From contig NC_084469.1 of NCBI RefSeq assembly GCF_027409185.1, positions 102,053,835 to 102,117,834 of the forward strand: DNA of 64,000 nucleotides. The letters run 5' to 3'. Source of the stretch: Cynocephalus volans. Lineage: Eukaryota > Chordata > Mammalia > Dermoptera > Cynocephalidae. Shown piece by piece: positions 28,801-45,305 of this stretch. Under the pieces are notes generated by a model, which had not been told where the DNA came from, searched no databases, and saw only the letters and a program-made list of their open reading frames with translations. Each line of letters starts with the position of its first letter. Position 1 is the first letter of the stretch. A program made the translations under genes and the position numbers.

Positions 28801-29653
28801 GGACACAGACTTCACGAATACGACCCCAAAAGCACGGACAACCAAAGGAAAAATAAACAAATGGGATTATATCAAACTAAAAAGCTTCTGCACAGCAAAA
28901 GAAACAACAGAGTTAAAATACAACCAACAGAGTGGGAGAAAATATTTGCAAAATATACATCTGACAAAGGATTAATATCCAGAATATATAAGGAACTCAA
29001 ACAACTTTACAAGAAAAAAACAAGCAACCCAATTAAAAAATGGGCAAAAGAGCTAAGCAGGCATTTCTCTAAGGAAGATATACAAATGGCGAACAGACAT
29101 ATGAAAAAATGCTCAACATCACTCAGCATCCGGGAAATGCAAATCAAAACCACACTGAGATACCATCTAACCCCAGTTAGGATGACTAAAATCCAAAAGA
29201 CTCTGAACGATAAATGCTGGCGAGGTTGTGGAGAAAAAGGAACTCTCATACATTGTTGGTGGGACTGCAAAATGGTACAGCCTCTATGGAAAATGGTATG
29301 GAGGTTCCTCAAACAATTGCAGATAGATCTACCATACGACCCAGCTATCCCACTGCTGGTAATATACCCAGAGGAATGGAAGTCATCAAGTCGAAGGTAT
29401 ACCTGTTCCCCAATGTTCATCGCAGCACTGTACAATAGCCAAGAGTTGGAACCAGCCCAAATGTCCATCATCAGATGAGTGGATACGGAAAATGTGGTAC
29501 ATCTACACAAAGGAATACTACTCAGCTATAAAAACGATTGAAATACTGCCATTTGCAACAACATGGATGGACCTTGAGAGAATTATATTAAGTGAAACGA
29601 GTCAGGCACAGAAAGAGAAATACCACATGTTCTCACTTATTGGTGGGAGCTAA
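25839..29653 (+). pseudogene. L1 ORF2 (endonuclease and reverse transcriptase, broken)
   Basis: An APE-type endonuclease (about 25850-26560; QETHL, AGDLNTPL and SDHNGL active-site blocks) is followed by a reverse transcriptase (open 27120-28088, with the FADD catalytic motif near 27935) and a Cys-rich C-terminal part near 29200-29290. Stops occur near 26334, 26817, 28086 and 28443. The later part shifts frame at least twice. Confidence 0.9.
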
Positions 29654-29902
29654 AAATTAATATATAAATTCACACACACACACACACACACAAAAAAAAA
29701 AAAAAAAACCGGGGGGGGGGAGAAGATATAACAACCACAATTACTTGAAGTTGATACGACAAGCAAACAGAAAGGACATTGTTGGGGGGGAAGAAGAAGA
29801 GGGAGGAGGGTGGGAGGTTTTGGTAAGGGGCAACAATAATCAACCACAATGTATATCGACAAAATAAAAGTTAAAAAAAAGAAAAGAAAAAATCAGGGTA
29901 GG

Positions 29903-30320
29903 AGGGGACTGATAAGTGCTAGAGGTAAGAACGGCCAGTTCCAGGGAGTTGAGAAGAGATGCTCATGACCAGAGAACCAGTTAATACCAGATCTACCAGG
30001 TTCTGGAGCTAAAATCCTGAACCTAGAGTGAACTTTGCTGATTACATTACTAAATTCTCCACCCAGGGGTGGCATAATTACTAATTAGCATAACATAGGA
30101 TGCATAAGTATGGTGATGAACTGCACGTGCAGGCACCCACCTCTACATGTGATGACTTCAATAAAGCCTACGCATATTCATGCTTACCCGCAATAAAAGA
30201 AGCTGTAACCCTACTTTTCGGGATACACTACCCTGGCAACAATCCCCAATGTTCTCCTTGCTTCTAACAAGTAATAAACCTTCCTATCTAGACTTCCAGT
30301 CTCTGTTTCATTAGTTGATT
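29903..30320 (+). repeat. Probable ERV LTR
   Basis: Contains caataaaagaagctgtaacc, tttcgggatacactaccctgg and a later gtaataaacc, an arrangement typical of R-U5. The L1 lies just left of this stretch. Confidence 0.45.
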
Positions 30321-30349
30321 GCATTCACAGAGAAAAGGACCCGTTGTGT

Positions 30350-30545
30350 CTAGAATGGTGTTGGGGTTGGGAGATTGGGATGGGGAGTTAGTGTTTAATG
30401 GGTACAGAGTTTGGGAAGAGAAAACGTTGGAGATGGATGGTGTTGGTTGCACAACAATGTGTTTGCCAGTGAAATGGACACTTAAAATAGTTAAAATGGT
30501 AAATTTCATTTAATGTATACTTTACCATAATAAAAAAAGCAAATG
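30350..30545 (+). repeat. L1M-type 3'UTR fragment
   Basis: The run ending aaaatggtaaatttcattta, then tactttaccataataaaaaa, matches the widespread old L1 3' end as I recall it. Confidence 0.6.
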
Positions 30546-32080
30546 TGGGATTACTAGTTTTATTTAATGAAGCCTCTGAGAACCAGAGATCTGGTGTAAA
30601 ACAAATTCAAAACCAGTTTGGCTGGCAATGCATTATAGAGTCCCTGCTAAATAAAATACCCACTGCTAAGTAGAAGGATCTTTTAGTTTTGTTACTAATA
30701 TTAGATTTGCACATCAGAAATGTGTGTCCAAAACAGACATTTTCTATCAACTGGCAAATAAAAAATCAGATTTTTAAAGGATTAGATTTTTTAATGAGTA
30801 TTAAATCAGATGTTACACAGAGGAATTTATTGTTAAAAAATAAGTCAAATTACTCGGCCACACTTTCACAGAATTAAACAATGAGTTGAAAACCTAATAC
30901 TAAATAGTACTTTTAAATGACCTTGTCCTGTGTCACTACTGCAGATTTCAGGCACAAAGTGGTCATTGGACTCAAAGTGTCGGCTGTCACAGCCAATCAG
31001 AAACAAGAGTGGCTTGTTACTAGGCAGACACTAGAGGGTAGGCCAAATAATGAGACCTGTAGACAGACATCACTGTGCACCAATGGCTGCCGGGAAAGGC
31101 CGGCCTTCGTCCTGGGGAGGCTGGGAGCCCCAAAAACTGCCCTTGCAGAGACTTCACCTCAAGCCTGCATGGCCTGCACAGTGGTCACGTGGCCCTGCAG
31201 ACCAACCCTGTAACCTGAGGCCCCAGAAGTCACCACGAGGTACATACAGCTCGACAGTGGTGAAGGGAAGGTGTCTAAACACATTTATTGACCAATAACT
31301 GTAGGATTCGCTCTAGAAACCAAGATGTGACATGTTGAGACAGAGGTGAAGTCTTCCCTAGAACCCTTCACTTTGTCATGACCCCTGCACCAGGCACCAT
31401 AGATTCATGCTTCATTTATTTATATTATAGCCCTTGGAGCCACTGGTGTCTCGCAGGAAATGCTTCCTGACATAACTAGAGATGAGGAGGGCCGGTGCTT
31501 TCACTGAAATACAGGCTAGAGGAAAGAATGATGAAATTAGTCCCATTTTTAACTAAGGAGGGGTGGGGAAAGGAGGTCCATACCACTACGTCAGAAGTTA
31601 AATAGTTCAGAAGCTTTAAGAGGGAAACGTCTCTTCTCCCTCTTTGTACACAACACAAGCTGACCCGTCCCTGCTCCTCACTTCTAATGAGGAACATTCA
31701 ACCTCACCTCAACTCCTCTCAAGGCCTGCCTTTCAAAAGCTGTCACATTTTGTGGAAAGACACTCTTCTTGGTAGCAGTAGTGTCCTTTCTGATGGTCAC
31801 CCTGAGAGACTCAAGTCCACACTTTATGAGAATGCCAGAGGGGGCAGGGAGAGAGGCAGGAGGGGAAGAAGGCTGCTCGATGAGTGAAGAAATGCACAGA
31901 GCAGCACAGACTGAGATGGTCCCAACCAGGCCAGTGGAGAATGAGAAACCCCATGGCTAGCACTCCCAGAGGCTGAGGGAGACAGCCAGGACCAAGGCCA
32001 TCAGGGCTGCAAGAGGCCAGTGTCAGAGCTCTATACCCCAGGCCAATCTGAACAAGCAGACCTGCCCACATCACAGTGGC
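30546..32080. other. Intergenic
   Basis: No conserved exon or named repeat. Mixed composition, with moderately GC-rich DNA at about 31080-31240. Open frames up to 98 codons have no recognisable domain. Confidence 0.4.
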
Positions 32081-32084
32081 CATT

Positions 32085-32215
32085 TCTTACAAAACTAAGT
32101 ATACTCTTAACATATAATCCAGCAATTGCTCTCCTTGGTATTATCCCATAGTTGAAAACTTATGTCCCCACAAAAATCTCTACACGGGTGTTTACAGCAG
32201 TAAATCATAATGAAA
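32085..32215 (+). repeat. L1 ORF2 3' fragment
   Basis: The phrases atataatccagcaattgctc and gaaaacttatgtccccacaa match a conserved old L1 stretch. Confidence 0.6.
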
Positions 32216-32393
32216 GCTATGTGGACTTTGGGCAATGATGCAGTGTCAGTGGAGGTTCATTGATGCTAACAAATGCAGCCCTCTGGTGGACTATATCAAT
32301 AATGGGAAAGCTACGCATGTGCAGCAGCTGTGGGTATACAGCAAGTCTTTGTACTTTCTGCACAACTTTGCTATGAACTTAAAACTGATTTAA

Positions 32394-32542
32394 GGCCGAG
32401 CCCGTGGCGCACTCGGGAGAGTGCAGCGCTGGGAGCGCGGCGACACTCCCGCCGCGGGTTCGGATCCTATATGGGACTGGCCGGTGCACTCACTGGCTGA
32501 GTGCCGGTCACGAAAAAGACCAAAAAAAAAAAAAAAAAAAAA
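32394..32542 (+). repeat. tRNA-derived SINE, second (gcgcactcggg) type
   Basis: A more complete copy of the 7354 type, retaining agtgcagcgctgggagcgcg, which the earlier copy lacks. Perfect 13-bp duplication AAAACTGATTTAA at 32381-32393 and 32543-32555. Confidence 0.92.
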
Positions 32543-32590
32543 AAAACTGATTTAAAAGTTTATTTATTTTTTTTTTTAAAGAGCTGCTGG

Positions 32591-32680
32591 ATGGCCGGTT
32601 AGCTCAGTTGGTTTGAGCATGGTGTTGATAATACCAATGTCCAGGGTTTGATCCTTGTACTGGCCAGCCATCAAAGAAAC
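32591..32680 (+). repeat. tRNA-Ile-type SINE monomer
   Basis: ggccggttagctcagttggt is close to the tRNA-Ile 5' half. An A-rich tail follows. Confidence 0.85.
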
Positions 32681-32714
32681 AAAAAGGAAGAGCTATTAAA
32701 GCATTTATATATTT

Positions 32715-32767
32715 TTCAAGGTCAAAGATTAGGATCCCTGTACCAGCCAGCTGCCAGGAAGATTAAA
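32715..32767 (+). repeat. tRNA-Ile-type SINE, 3' fragment
   Basis: Only the B-box region (ttaggatccctgtaccagcc) and a short A-rich tail remain, next to a complete monomer at 32773. Confidence 0.6.
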
Positions 32768-32772
32768 AAAAG

Positions 32773-32870
32773 GGCTGGCCAGTGAGCTCAGTTGGTTAGA
32801 GCATGGTGCTGATAACATCAAGGTCCCAGGTTCAGATCCCTGTACAGCCACCCACCAAAAAAAGGAAAAA
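32773..32870 (+). repeat. tRNA-Ile-type SINE monomer
   Basis: A complete monomer from ggctggccagtgagctcagt to the cccaccaaaaaaagg tail. Confidence 0.85.
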
Positions 32871-33169
32871 AATTCAAAACATAAATTTTCAATTGTTAAA
32901 AACATTTTTCTCCACTCAGATGAAAAATGAACCTTGTTCAGAACTACCACTTTCCAACATCTTACATTAATATGGTTTCTCTCTGCTGCAAAATCTTATT
33001 CAGTAGCTCCTGAGATAACAGCAAAGGGCCTTCCATGTTTTGCAGATTATGATCTCCCTGTGAGTTATCACACACTGGGTTGTGAGGAGACGCTGACAGC
33101 TTTCTGGTATTCCTTATATTCATACAGTGCTGAACTGTGGTATCTTAAATGGTAAGACACGAGGAGCAA

Positions 33170-39547
<6,378 letters not shown>

Positions 39548-39599
39548 CCTCTGAGGCTGATGGCGAAATCTGCCTGAACACTCCTTCCCTTGAGGACAA

Positions 39600-40400
39600 G
39601 ATCACTTCTGAGCAGCTTATGAATCTACATGGGCAGTGGCCATCTCCATTCCTCCTTATAAAGGGTTAGTGGAGACCTGTTCAAATCAATCATTAATCAA
39701 CAAGCATTACATATCAGTAATCAGACATCATACAATAGCGCTCTCTCTGCAGATAACACATGTGAAAGCCACCAGAACAGTATGCTCTATAACATGAATA
39801 TTAGTAACATCAATCACCATTTACTGAGGACCAGTATGTGTCAAAAGTTGCACTAGCAGCTTTTACTTAATTATCATAATACAGTAGATATCATTATCCT
39901 TTTTTAATACTGAAAAAACCTATATTCAGACAACACTAGTAATTGGTCCAGTATCATCCAGTTTGGAAGTGGTGAGCTAGGACTTGGTTGCAGGTAAGTT
40001 TCCCTAAAGTCTGATCTGAAGTGGTTGTTGCTACTCCCCAGCATGACCAGAAGTCAGTCTAGATCTGCACTGTATGATACAGTAGTCACTAGCCATGTGT
40101 TAATGATCACTTCATATTATATACCTAGCATGACTAAAAAACAAAAATTTTTATTTAGTTTTAATAAAAATTAATCACAATCTTTTAAAACTTCCTCTTG
40201 CCCCTTCTGGTCTATTTTCTCATCCTCACTTCCAGATAAGCACTCTGTGATTTCCTTCATTTACTAGATACTGCATACATACACTAGGCATCGTGCTCCT
40301 CTTTCTCAAACGTATATCTTAACTTAATTTTCTCTATTGTTAAAAGAAACAATATGGGAGAAAAATGTTAAAATCTACCACTGGAGTTGTGGACCTGTTT
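39600..40400. other. 5' intron of ZNF266, unassigned
   Basis: AT-rich intronic DNA without recognised repeats. It probably lies between the coding part and a promoter exon in the CpG island. Confidence 0.4.
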
Positions 40401-40408
40401 ATGTCTGT

Positions 40409-40818
40409 TGATGGAGTTTGGATGTGTTGTCCCCTCCGAAACTCATGTGGAAATTTGATCCCCAATGTGGCAGTATTGGAAACTGATTGAGTCATGGGGG
40501 CAGATCCCTCATGAATGGATTAATGCTTTCCCTAGGGGAAGGGGGATTAATGAGTGACTTCTTGCTCAATTAGTTCCTGCAAGAGAGCTCATTGCTTAAA
40601 AAGACCCTGGCACCTTCTCTCTCTCTCTCTTGCTTCCTGTCGCCATGTGATCTGCTTGTTCCTGCTGGTTGCCTGCCACTTTCCACCATGAGTAGAAGCA
40701 GCCTGAGGCCCATGCCAGACGCAGCTGTCCCAGAATCGTAAGCCAAATAAACCTCTTTTCCTTATAAGTTACCCAGTCTCAGGTATTCTGTTATAGCAAC
40801 ACAAAATGGACTAAAACA
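40409..40818 (+). repeat. Solo MaLR LTR (MST/THE1-like)
   Basis: A 410-bp LTR with TG...CA ends, flanked by GTCTGT (40403-40408 and 40819-40824). It contains the MaLR hallmarks gattgagtcatgggggcaga, aagccaaataaacctctttt and ttacccagtctcaggta. Confidence 0.9.
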
Positions 40819-40928
40819 GTCTGTGAAGCACTACTTTATACAATTTGTAACATCGTTGGGTGATACACATACTGAACTTTAATATTTTTGAGGAAACAAA
40901 ACCTTTTATCATTATGAACCCTATGTAT

Positions 40929-41085
40929 GGAGGGTACTTCAAAAAAGTTCGTGGAGAAATATAATTAAAAGATAACACGCGGTGTTGATAACAACACAGT
41001 CAATGGTTCAGATCCCTGTTACTGACCAGCTGTAAAAAAACCACAAAAAATAAATCTTTCCATGAACTTTTTGAAGTACCCTCAT
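40929..41085. mobile_element. MITE with long terminal inverted repeats, carrying a SINE
   Basis: The left end ggagggtacttcaaaaaagt and the right end acttttttgaagtaccctc-type sequence (41062-41083) form an inverted repeat of about 28 bp. Without the insert, the element would be about 80 bp. A mariner-type origin is inferred. Confidence 0.7.
40976..41050 (+). repeat. Degraded tRNA-Ile-type SINE nested in the MITE
   Basis: cggtgttgataacaacacag and ggttcagatccctgttactg match the monomer 3' half. Its A-rich tail meets the right arm of the MITE. Confidence 0.65.
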
Positions 41086-41579
41086 CTCTAGGAATGTTCT
41101 TGGATGATAATGTGTGGCATGGGGATCTGCTTTCCTCTGGAGAGTTTTTGCATCTCATGGCAGTATTATGTGTCCTTTGGATGCCAATATTCCCCAGTAC
41201 CTGGCACAAAGCCTGGCTCATGAAGACACCCAGTGACTACTGTCTAGCAGACAACCAAGATCCTTCTCGAATTGTATAATCAAGAGTAAATACATTACAG
41301 CTAAAAAACTGGTCATAACACAACATAAATCTGAGTCTGCAGGAAATGTACTGAATTACTAAGAATGCAAGGGTGGGAGGAACACCATCGTCTTCTCCAC
41401 ACACACCCACCAGCCATGACTTGTCTACACAGCAGAGACCAGTTTCTCATGGCCTCCTGATGTGAATACGTAGTGCTCTTGATCTTGCACCCCACAGGCA
41501 CCCGATTCCCTCTGCTCATCTGCCCACAAGCCAGGGCTTGCCTGTATTCCAGAGAGCTGCTTCCTGCTTTCCCAGTGAC

Positions 41580-44060
41580 TGATGACTAGCTCTGGCCATG
41601 GCAACCCAGTGAACTTCATCACAAGCCAATGGACTGCAATGTCACCATCTCCAACAACATCTGAGGCCCAGTCTTGGGGAGAGGGACCCCCTCCTAATCT
41701 GCCTTCCTCAGGTACTCTCTGTCAATTGCAGGATATGTCAGAGTTCTCTCTACATATTTATGTTACACTTTTGTTTAAATCAAGGTGTGACTTCTATCTT
41801 CTGGCTGGACCAAGACTTACACACTATTGAGACTGAAAGTGATCTGAGGACTTAGGCTTGTAAAGATGAGATTTTGGGATTGTTTTGGTCATGGCTTTAG
41901 GCTTAAGCAAGGAGCTGAGCACCTTACCAATCTGAAAGACATTCAGGGCATCATTTTAATCAAGATATTACCTGTGTTCTGCAGCAAGTTCAGGCTGCAG
42001 TACAAAATTCTCAAGCACTTAGTCCGAATGATCCAGCAGACCCAATGATACTCAAAGTATCCACAGTAAATAGGATGCTGTTGGAAGCCTCTGGTAAGCA
42101 CCAACAGGAGTATCAGAGCACAGACCTCTACTAGTATGAAACAAATCTAGGCCCTCTTCTGCAGGGAACTATTCTCCTTTTGAGAAACATCTTACCACTG
42201 GTACAAGTTAAAGACTGGACAACTAACCATAGGACATCAAGTGACCAAGTGGCCCAAGCTTCCCCTCATGAGCTGGGTGTTGTCTGACACACCTAGGCAT
42301 AAGTTTGGGTACATGCGGCAGCGATCTATCACGAAATGGAGATCACACAAGACACTAAGCTGAGGCAGTTCCTACAAGAGCAGGCAGCAAAGACTCTTTC
42401 GACAAGCTCCATTCACAGTGCCGCCTCCCCCTCAATCTGTGCCTATGGCTTCCTTGGGTATTCCTCACACCCAGTAAACCAAGACAAAACTTAGTTTACA
42501 GAAAGGTCTGCACGATAAGCTAGTACCACTGGACAGTGGAGAGCTGAGGCACCACAGTCCTAGTGAAGCTGACACTGAAGGACAGTATCAATGGAAAATC
42601 TTCCCAGTGGCAGAACATCAAGCAGTGTATATGGCTGTCTTTGTGTCTGGAGTAAGAGTTGACCAGATGTACGTACACACACTGATTTCATGAATAGCTG
42701 CTGATGATTTGGCTAGATGGTCAAGGAAGTGGGAGGAGCCAGACTGGTAACAAGGAAGTCTAGGAAAAGGTATCTGGATGACCTTCTCTGAAAGGACACA
42801 GTGTCCCATATGAATGCCCACCAAAGGTCATCCACTGGAAATAAGGTGGACAAAATCACGCACTTTGACAATGTCTATTACTTTTCCTAGTCACCTCAGT
42901 GCTTGCTCAATGTGCCCATGAAAAAAAAAATGGCCACGGTGGCAGGAATAAAGGCTATGCATGGACTCACTGACATGGACTTCCCCTTACTGAGGCTGAC
43001 CCAGCTATCATTACTGCTTTACCTCATCTCCTGAAAGCAGAAATCAACACTGAGTGTCCAGTATGATACCATTCCTTAGAAGGAACAAGCTGGCCACCTG
43101 GTAGCAGGTCTTCTTCCATCATGGAAGTGTCCAAGATTCATCCTCACTGGAAGAGACTCACGTTCTGGATGTGGATGTGCCTTTTTACTGGCACCAGCAT
43201 CCATGGACTCACAAAATGCCTTATCTACAGTCACAGCATTCACACAGCACTGTTCCTAAACACAGAACCCATTACACTATACAGGAAGTTCAACAAGGGG
43301 ACCATGTCCACACAATCAACTGGTCCCATCACACACACCATCGCTCAGGAGTCGCTGACCTAAATGAAAGGTGCAATGGCATAATGAAGACTCATTTACA
43401 GGCCAAATGGGAGACAACCCTCTGAAAGGAAGGGATCTGTCTCGCAGGACTAGGTATACGCTTTGAATCAGAGAGGCTTACATGGTACTGTCTCCCCACA
43501 GCCAGAATATATGGGCCCAGGAATTGATGGGTAAAGGTGGAATTGGCTCCACTGACAGAATTTTTGCTCCCAATCCCAGCAACTTAGAGTGCTGCAGGTT
43601 TGGAGATCTTAGTCCCTAATGGGGAAGGCTTCCCCCAAGGGGGACAATTATGGTTCCAATACACTGGAAGACGAGACTGCCCATTTTAGGCTTCGTATAC
43701 CATTAACCAAGAGGCCAGAAAAAAAAGTATGGCAGTGGGGAGGGGTAACCTACTGCCTAGAGTGATTGTTCCCAGTTATCAAAGGGAAAATGGAGTACTG
43801 CTATTCAACTGAGGCAAGGAAGATGTAGTGTGGAACCTCCAAGTATTTCCATGCTGCAAAGAAAAGATTAATGGAAACTTACAGCTAAAGAAAGGCAGGA
43901 CAGTGGAAGACTTACACCCATGGGGGATGAAGATATGGGTCACACCTTGAAGTACAGAAGCTAGAGCTGCTGAGGTTCTGGCTGAGGGCAAGGACAATAT
44001 GGAACTGGTGGCTGAAGAAGTAAGCCACAGATATCAACTACAACCTTGAGAGCAATTACC
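41580..44060 (+). mobile_element. ERV-L (class III) pol remnant with integrase and dUTPase-like parts
   Basis: About 2.5 kb of sense-strand retroviral DNA. The part at 42950-43420 resembles ERV-L integrase and the part at 43500-44050 the dUTPase and C-terminal end that follow integrase in ERV-L. Upstream DNA (41900-42930) looks like the earlier pol region. Stops and shifts occur throughout; no LTR is attached. Domain calls rest on remembered family wording. Confidence 0.6.
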
Positions 44061-44213
44061 GAAACAAGAAAGGCAGTAGTTTGTGTTTTCTCTTTGCTTG
44101 TTATATCTATGTGTTTATTTATAAAAACTACCCATTCACTTCTTCTATATCTTTCCCACTTTTAGTATATATATGCATTACTAGAGATTAAGTTTATAAT
44201 TTAGTCTTTAGGG

Positions 44214-44393
44214 GGCCGGCCCGTGGCTCACTCAGGAGAGTGTGGTGCTGATAACACCAAGGCTGCGGGTTCGGATCCTATATAGGGATGGCCGGTTCGC
44301 TCACTGGCTGAGTGTGGTGCTGACAACACCAAGTCAAGGGTTAAGATCCCCCTTCCCGGTCATCTTTAAAAAAAAATAATAATAATAATAATA
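44214..44393 (+). repeat. tRNA-Ile-type dimeric SINE with (AAT)n tail
   Basis: A perfect 18-bp duplication, ATAATTTAGTCTTTAGGG (44196-44213 and 44394-44411). The A tail has turned into an AAT microsatellite. Confidence 0.93.
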
Positions 44394-44751
44394 ATAATTT
44401 AGTCTTTAGGGAACAGAATATTCAGTAAGAATGTGACTAAATTTGAGGAGTAAGTGATATGGCCTGTGATGGGGACACAATGACTATGGGGACTGTGCAT
44501 CTTCTCACTTCAGGGAAGGGTGAGCATTTCTTCCTTTATAGCCTTAGGCAGAAATATAGACTTGTCTAATTATTATAAGGAATTCAACTGTGTGTAGAAG
44601 AGAGCATATGCAGGGTGACGAGCCAAGGAGTGGACTGTGACAGTTGTCTATCTCAGCTCCAATTTCACCTTCAATACCTGCTATGGAATAAAAGACCATA
44701 TTCTTTATTTACACTACATTAACAACATGTTAAGCTTTGGAAGTAAAGGTG

Positions 44752-45305
44752 CATCATAAATTTGTTTAATATAGTTGCTGCCATGACATCCATTTTAAGT
44801 TACCTGAAACCCAGTCGTACCTATCACTTTTGGCCTAGTTAAAACTTCCCCTCCCTGGGTGGCTGCTTGTGATAGAGCTGCTTGTTCCTCATCTAGTGAC
44901 CCCAAACCCAAGACATCCCACAGCTACTGACCAAATGAAACCCAATGGCCAATTCCAGAGTCATGTAAATAAGTTTCCCCTTCAAGAGTGGTTTCTCTAA
45001 CCTAGCCAACCCACAATTTCCTTTCCCCAACCCCCAAGCCTAAGGGATAAACCCGTAGCCCTTAATAAAGGCATAGTCCCCCAGGTCCTGTCTCTCTCTC
45101 ATTCTCTACCCACCGGGGAGCTGTCTCCCTGGAGGGTGCTCCTCTTCTATCCTGGATCTGAGTAATAAAGTGCTTCTGTTATAAATTCTAAAATAATAAG
45201 CTGCTGCCTCCTCTATGCCTCACCTGACCAACACACCAGAACGCAACTCTCTTCCTGGTCTGGGTATGGCTAGAATTTATAGCCACTCTCTAGTGAGAGA
45301 CCTCT
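44752..45305 (+). repeat. 5' LTR of the decayed ERV
   Basis: Poly(A) signals occur at about 45063 (cttaataaaggc) and 45165 (gtaataaagtgc). Similarity to the 3' LTR extends to about 45305 (gagacct). Confidence 0.7.

Larger units (their letters stand above)
23014..29891 (+). mobile_element. Full-length L1 retrotransposon, mutated
   Basis: About 6.88 kb flanked by an 11-bp duplication, ATCAGGGTAGG (23003-23013 and 29892-29902), with an A run beside each copy. Order: a GC-rich 5'UTR starting ggggatcctaagatggcgg (23014-24679), ORF1 (24680-about 25655), ORF2 (25839-about 29653), and a 3'UTR with a G tract, AATAAA near 29864 and an A-rich tail. Stops and frameshifts in both ORFs mean it should not be autonomously active. 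A nearly matching 3' end recurs at 56041. Confidence 0.92.
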
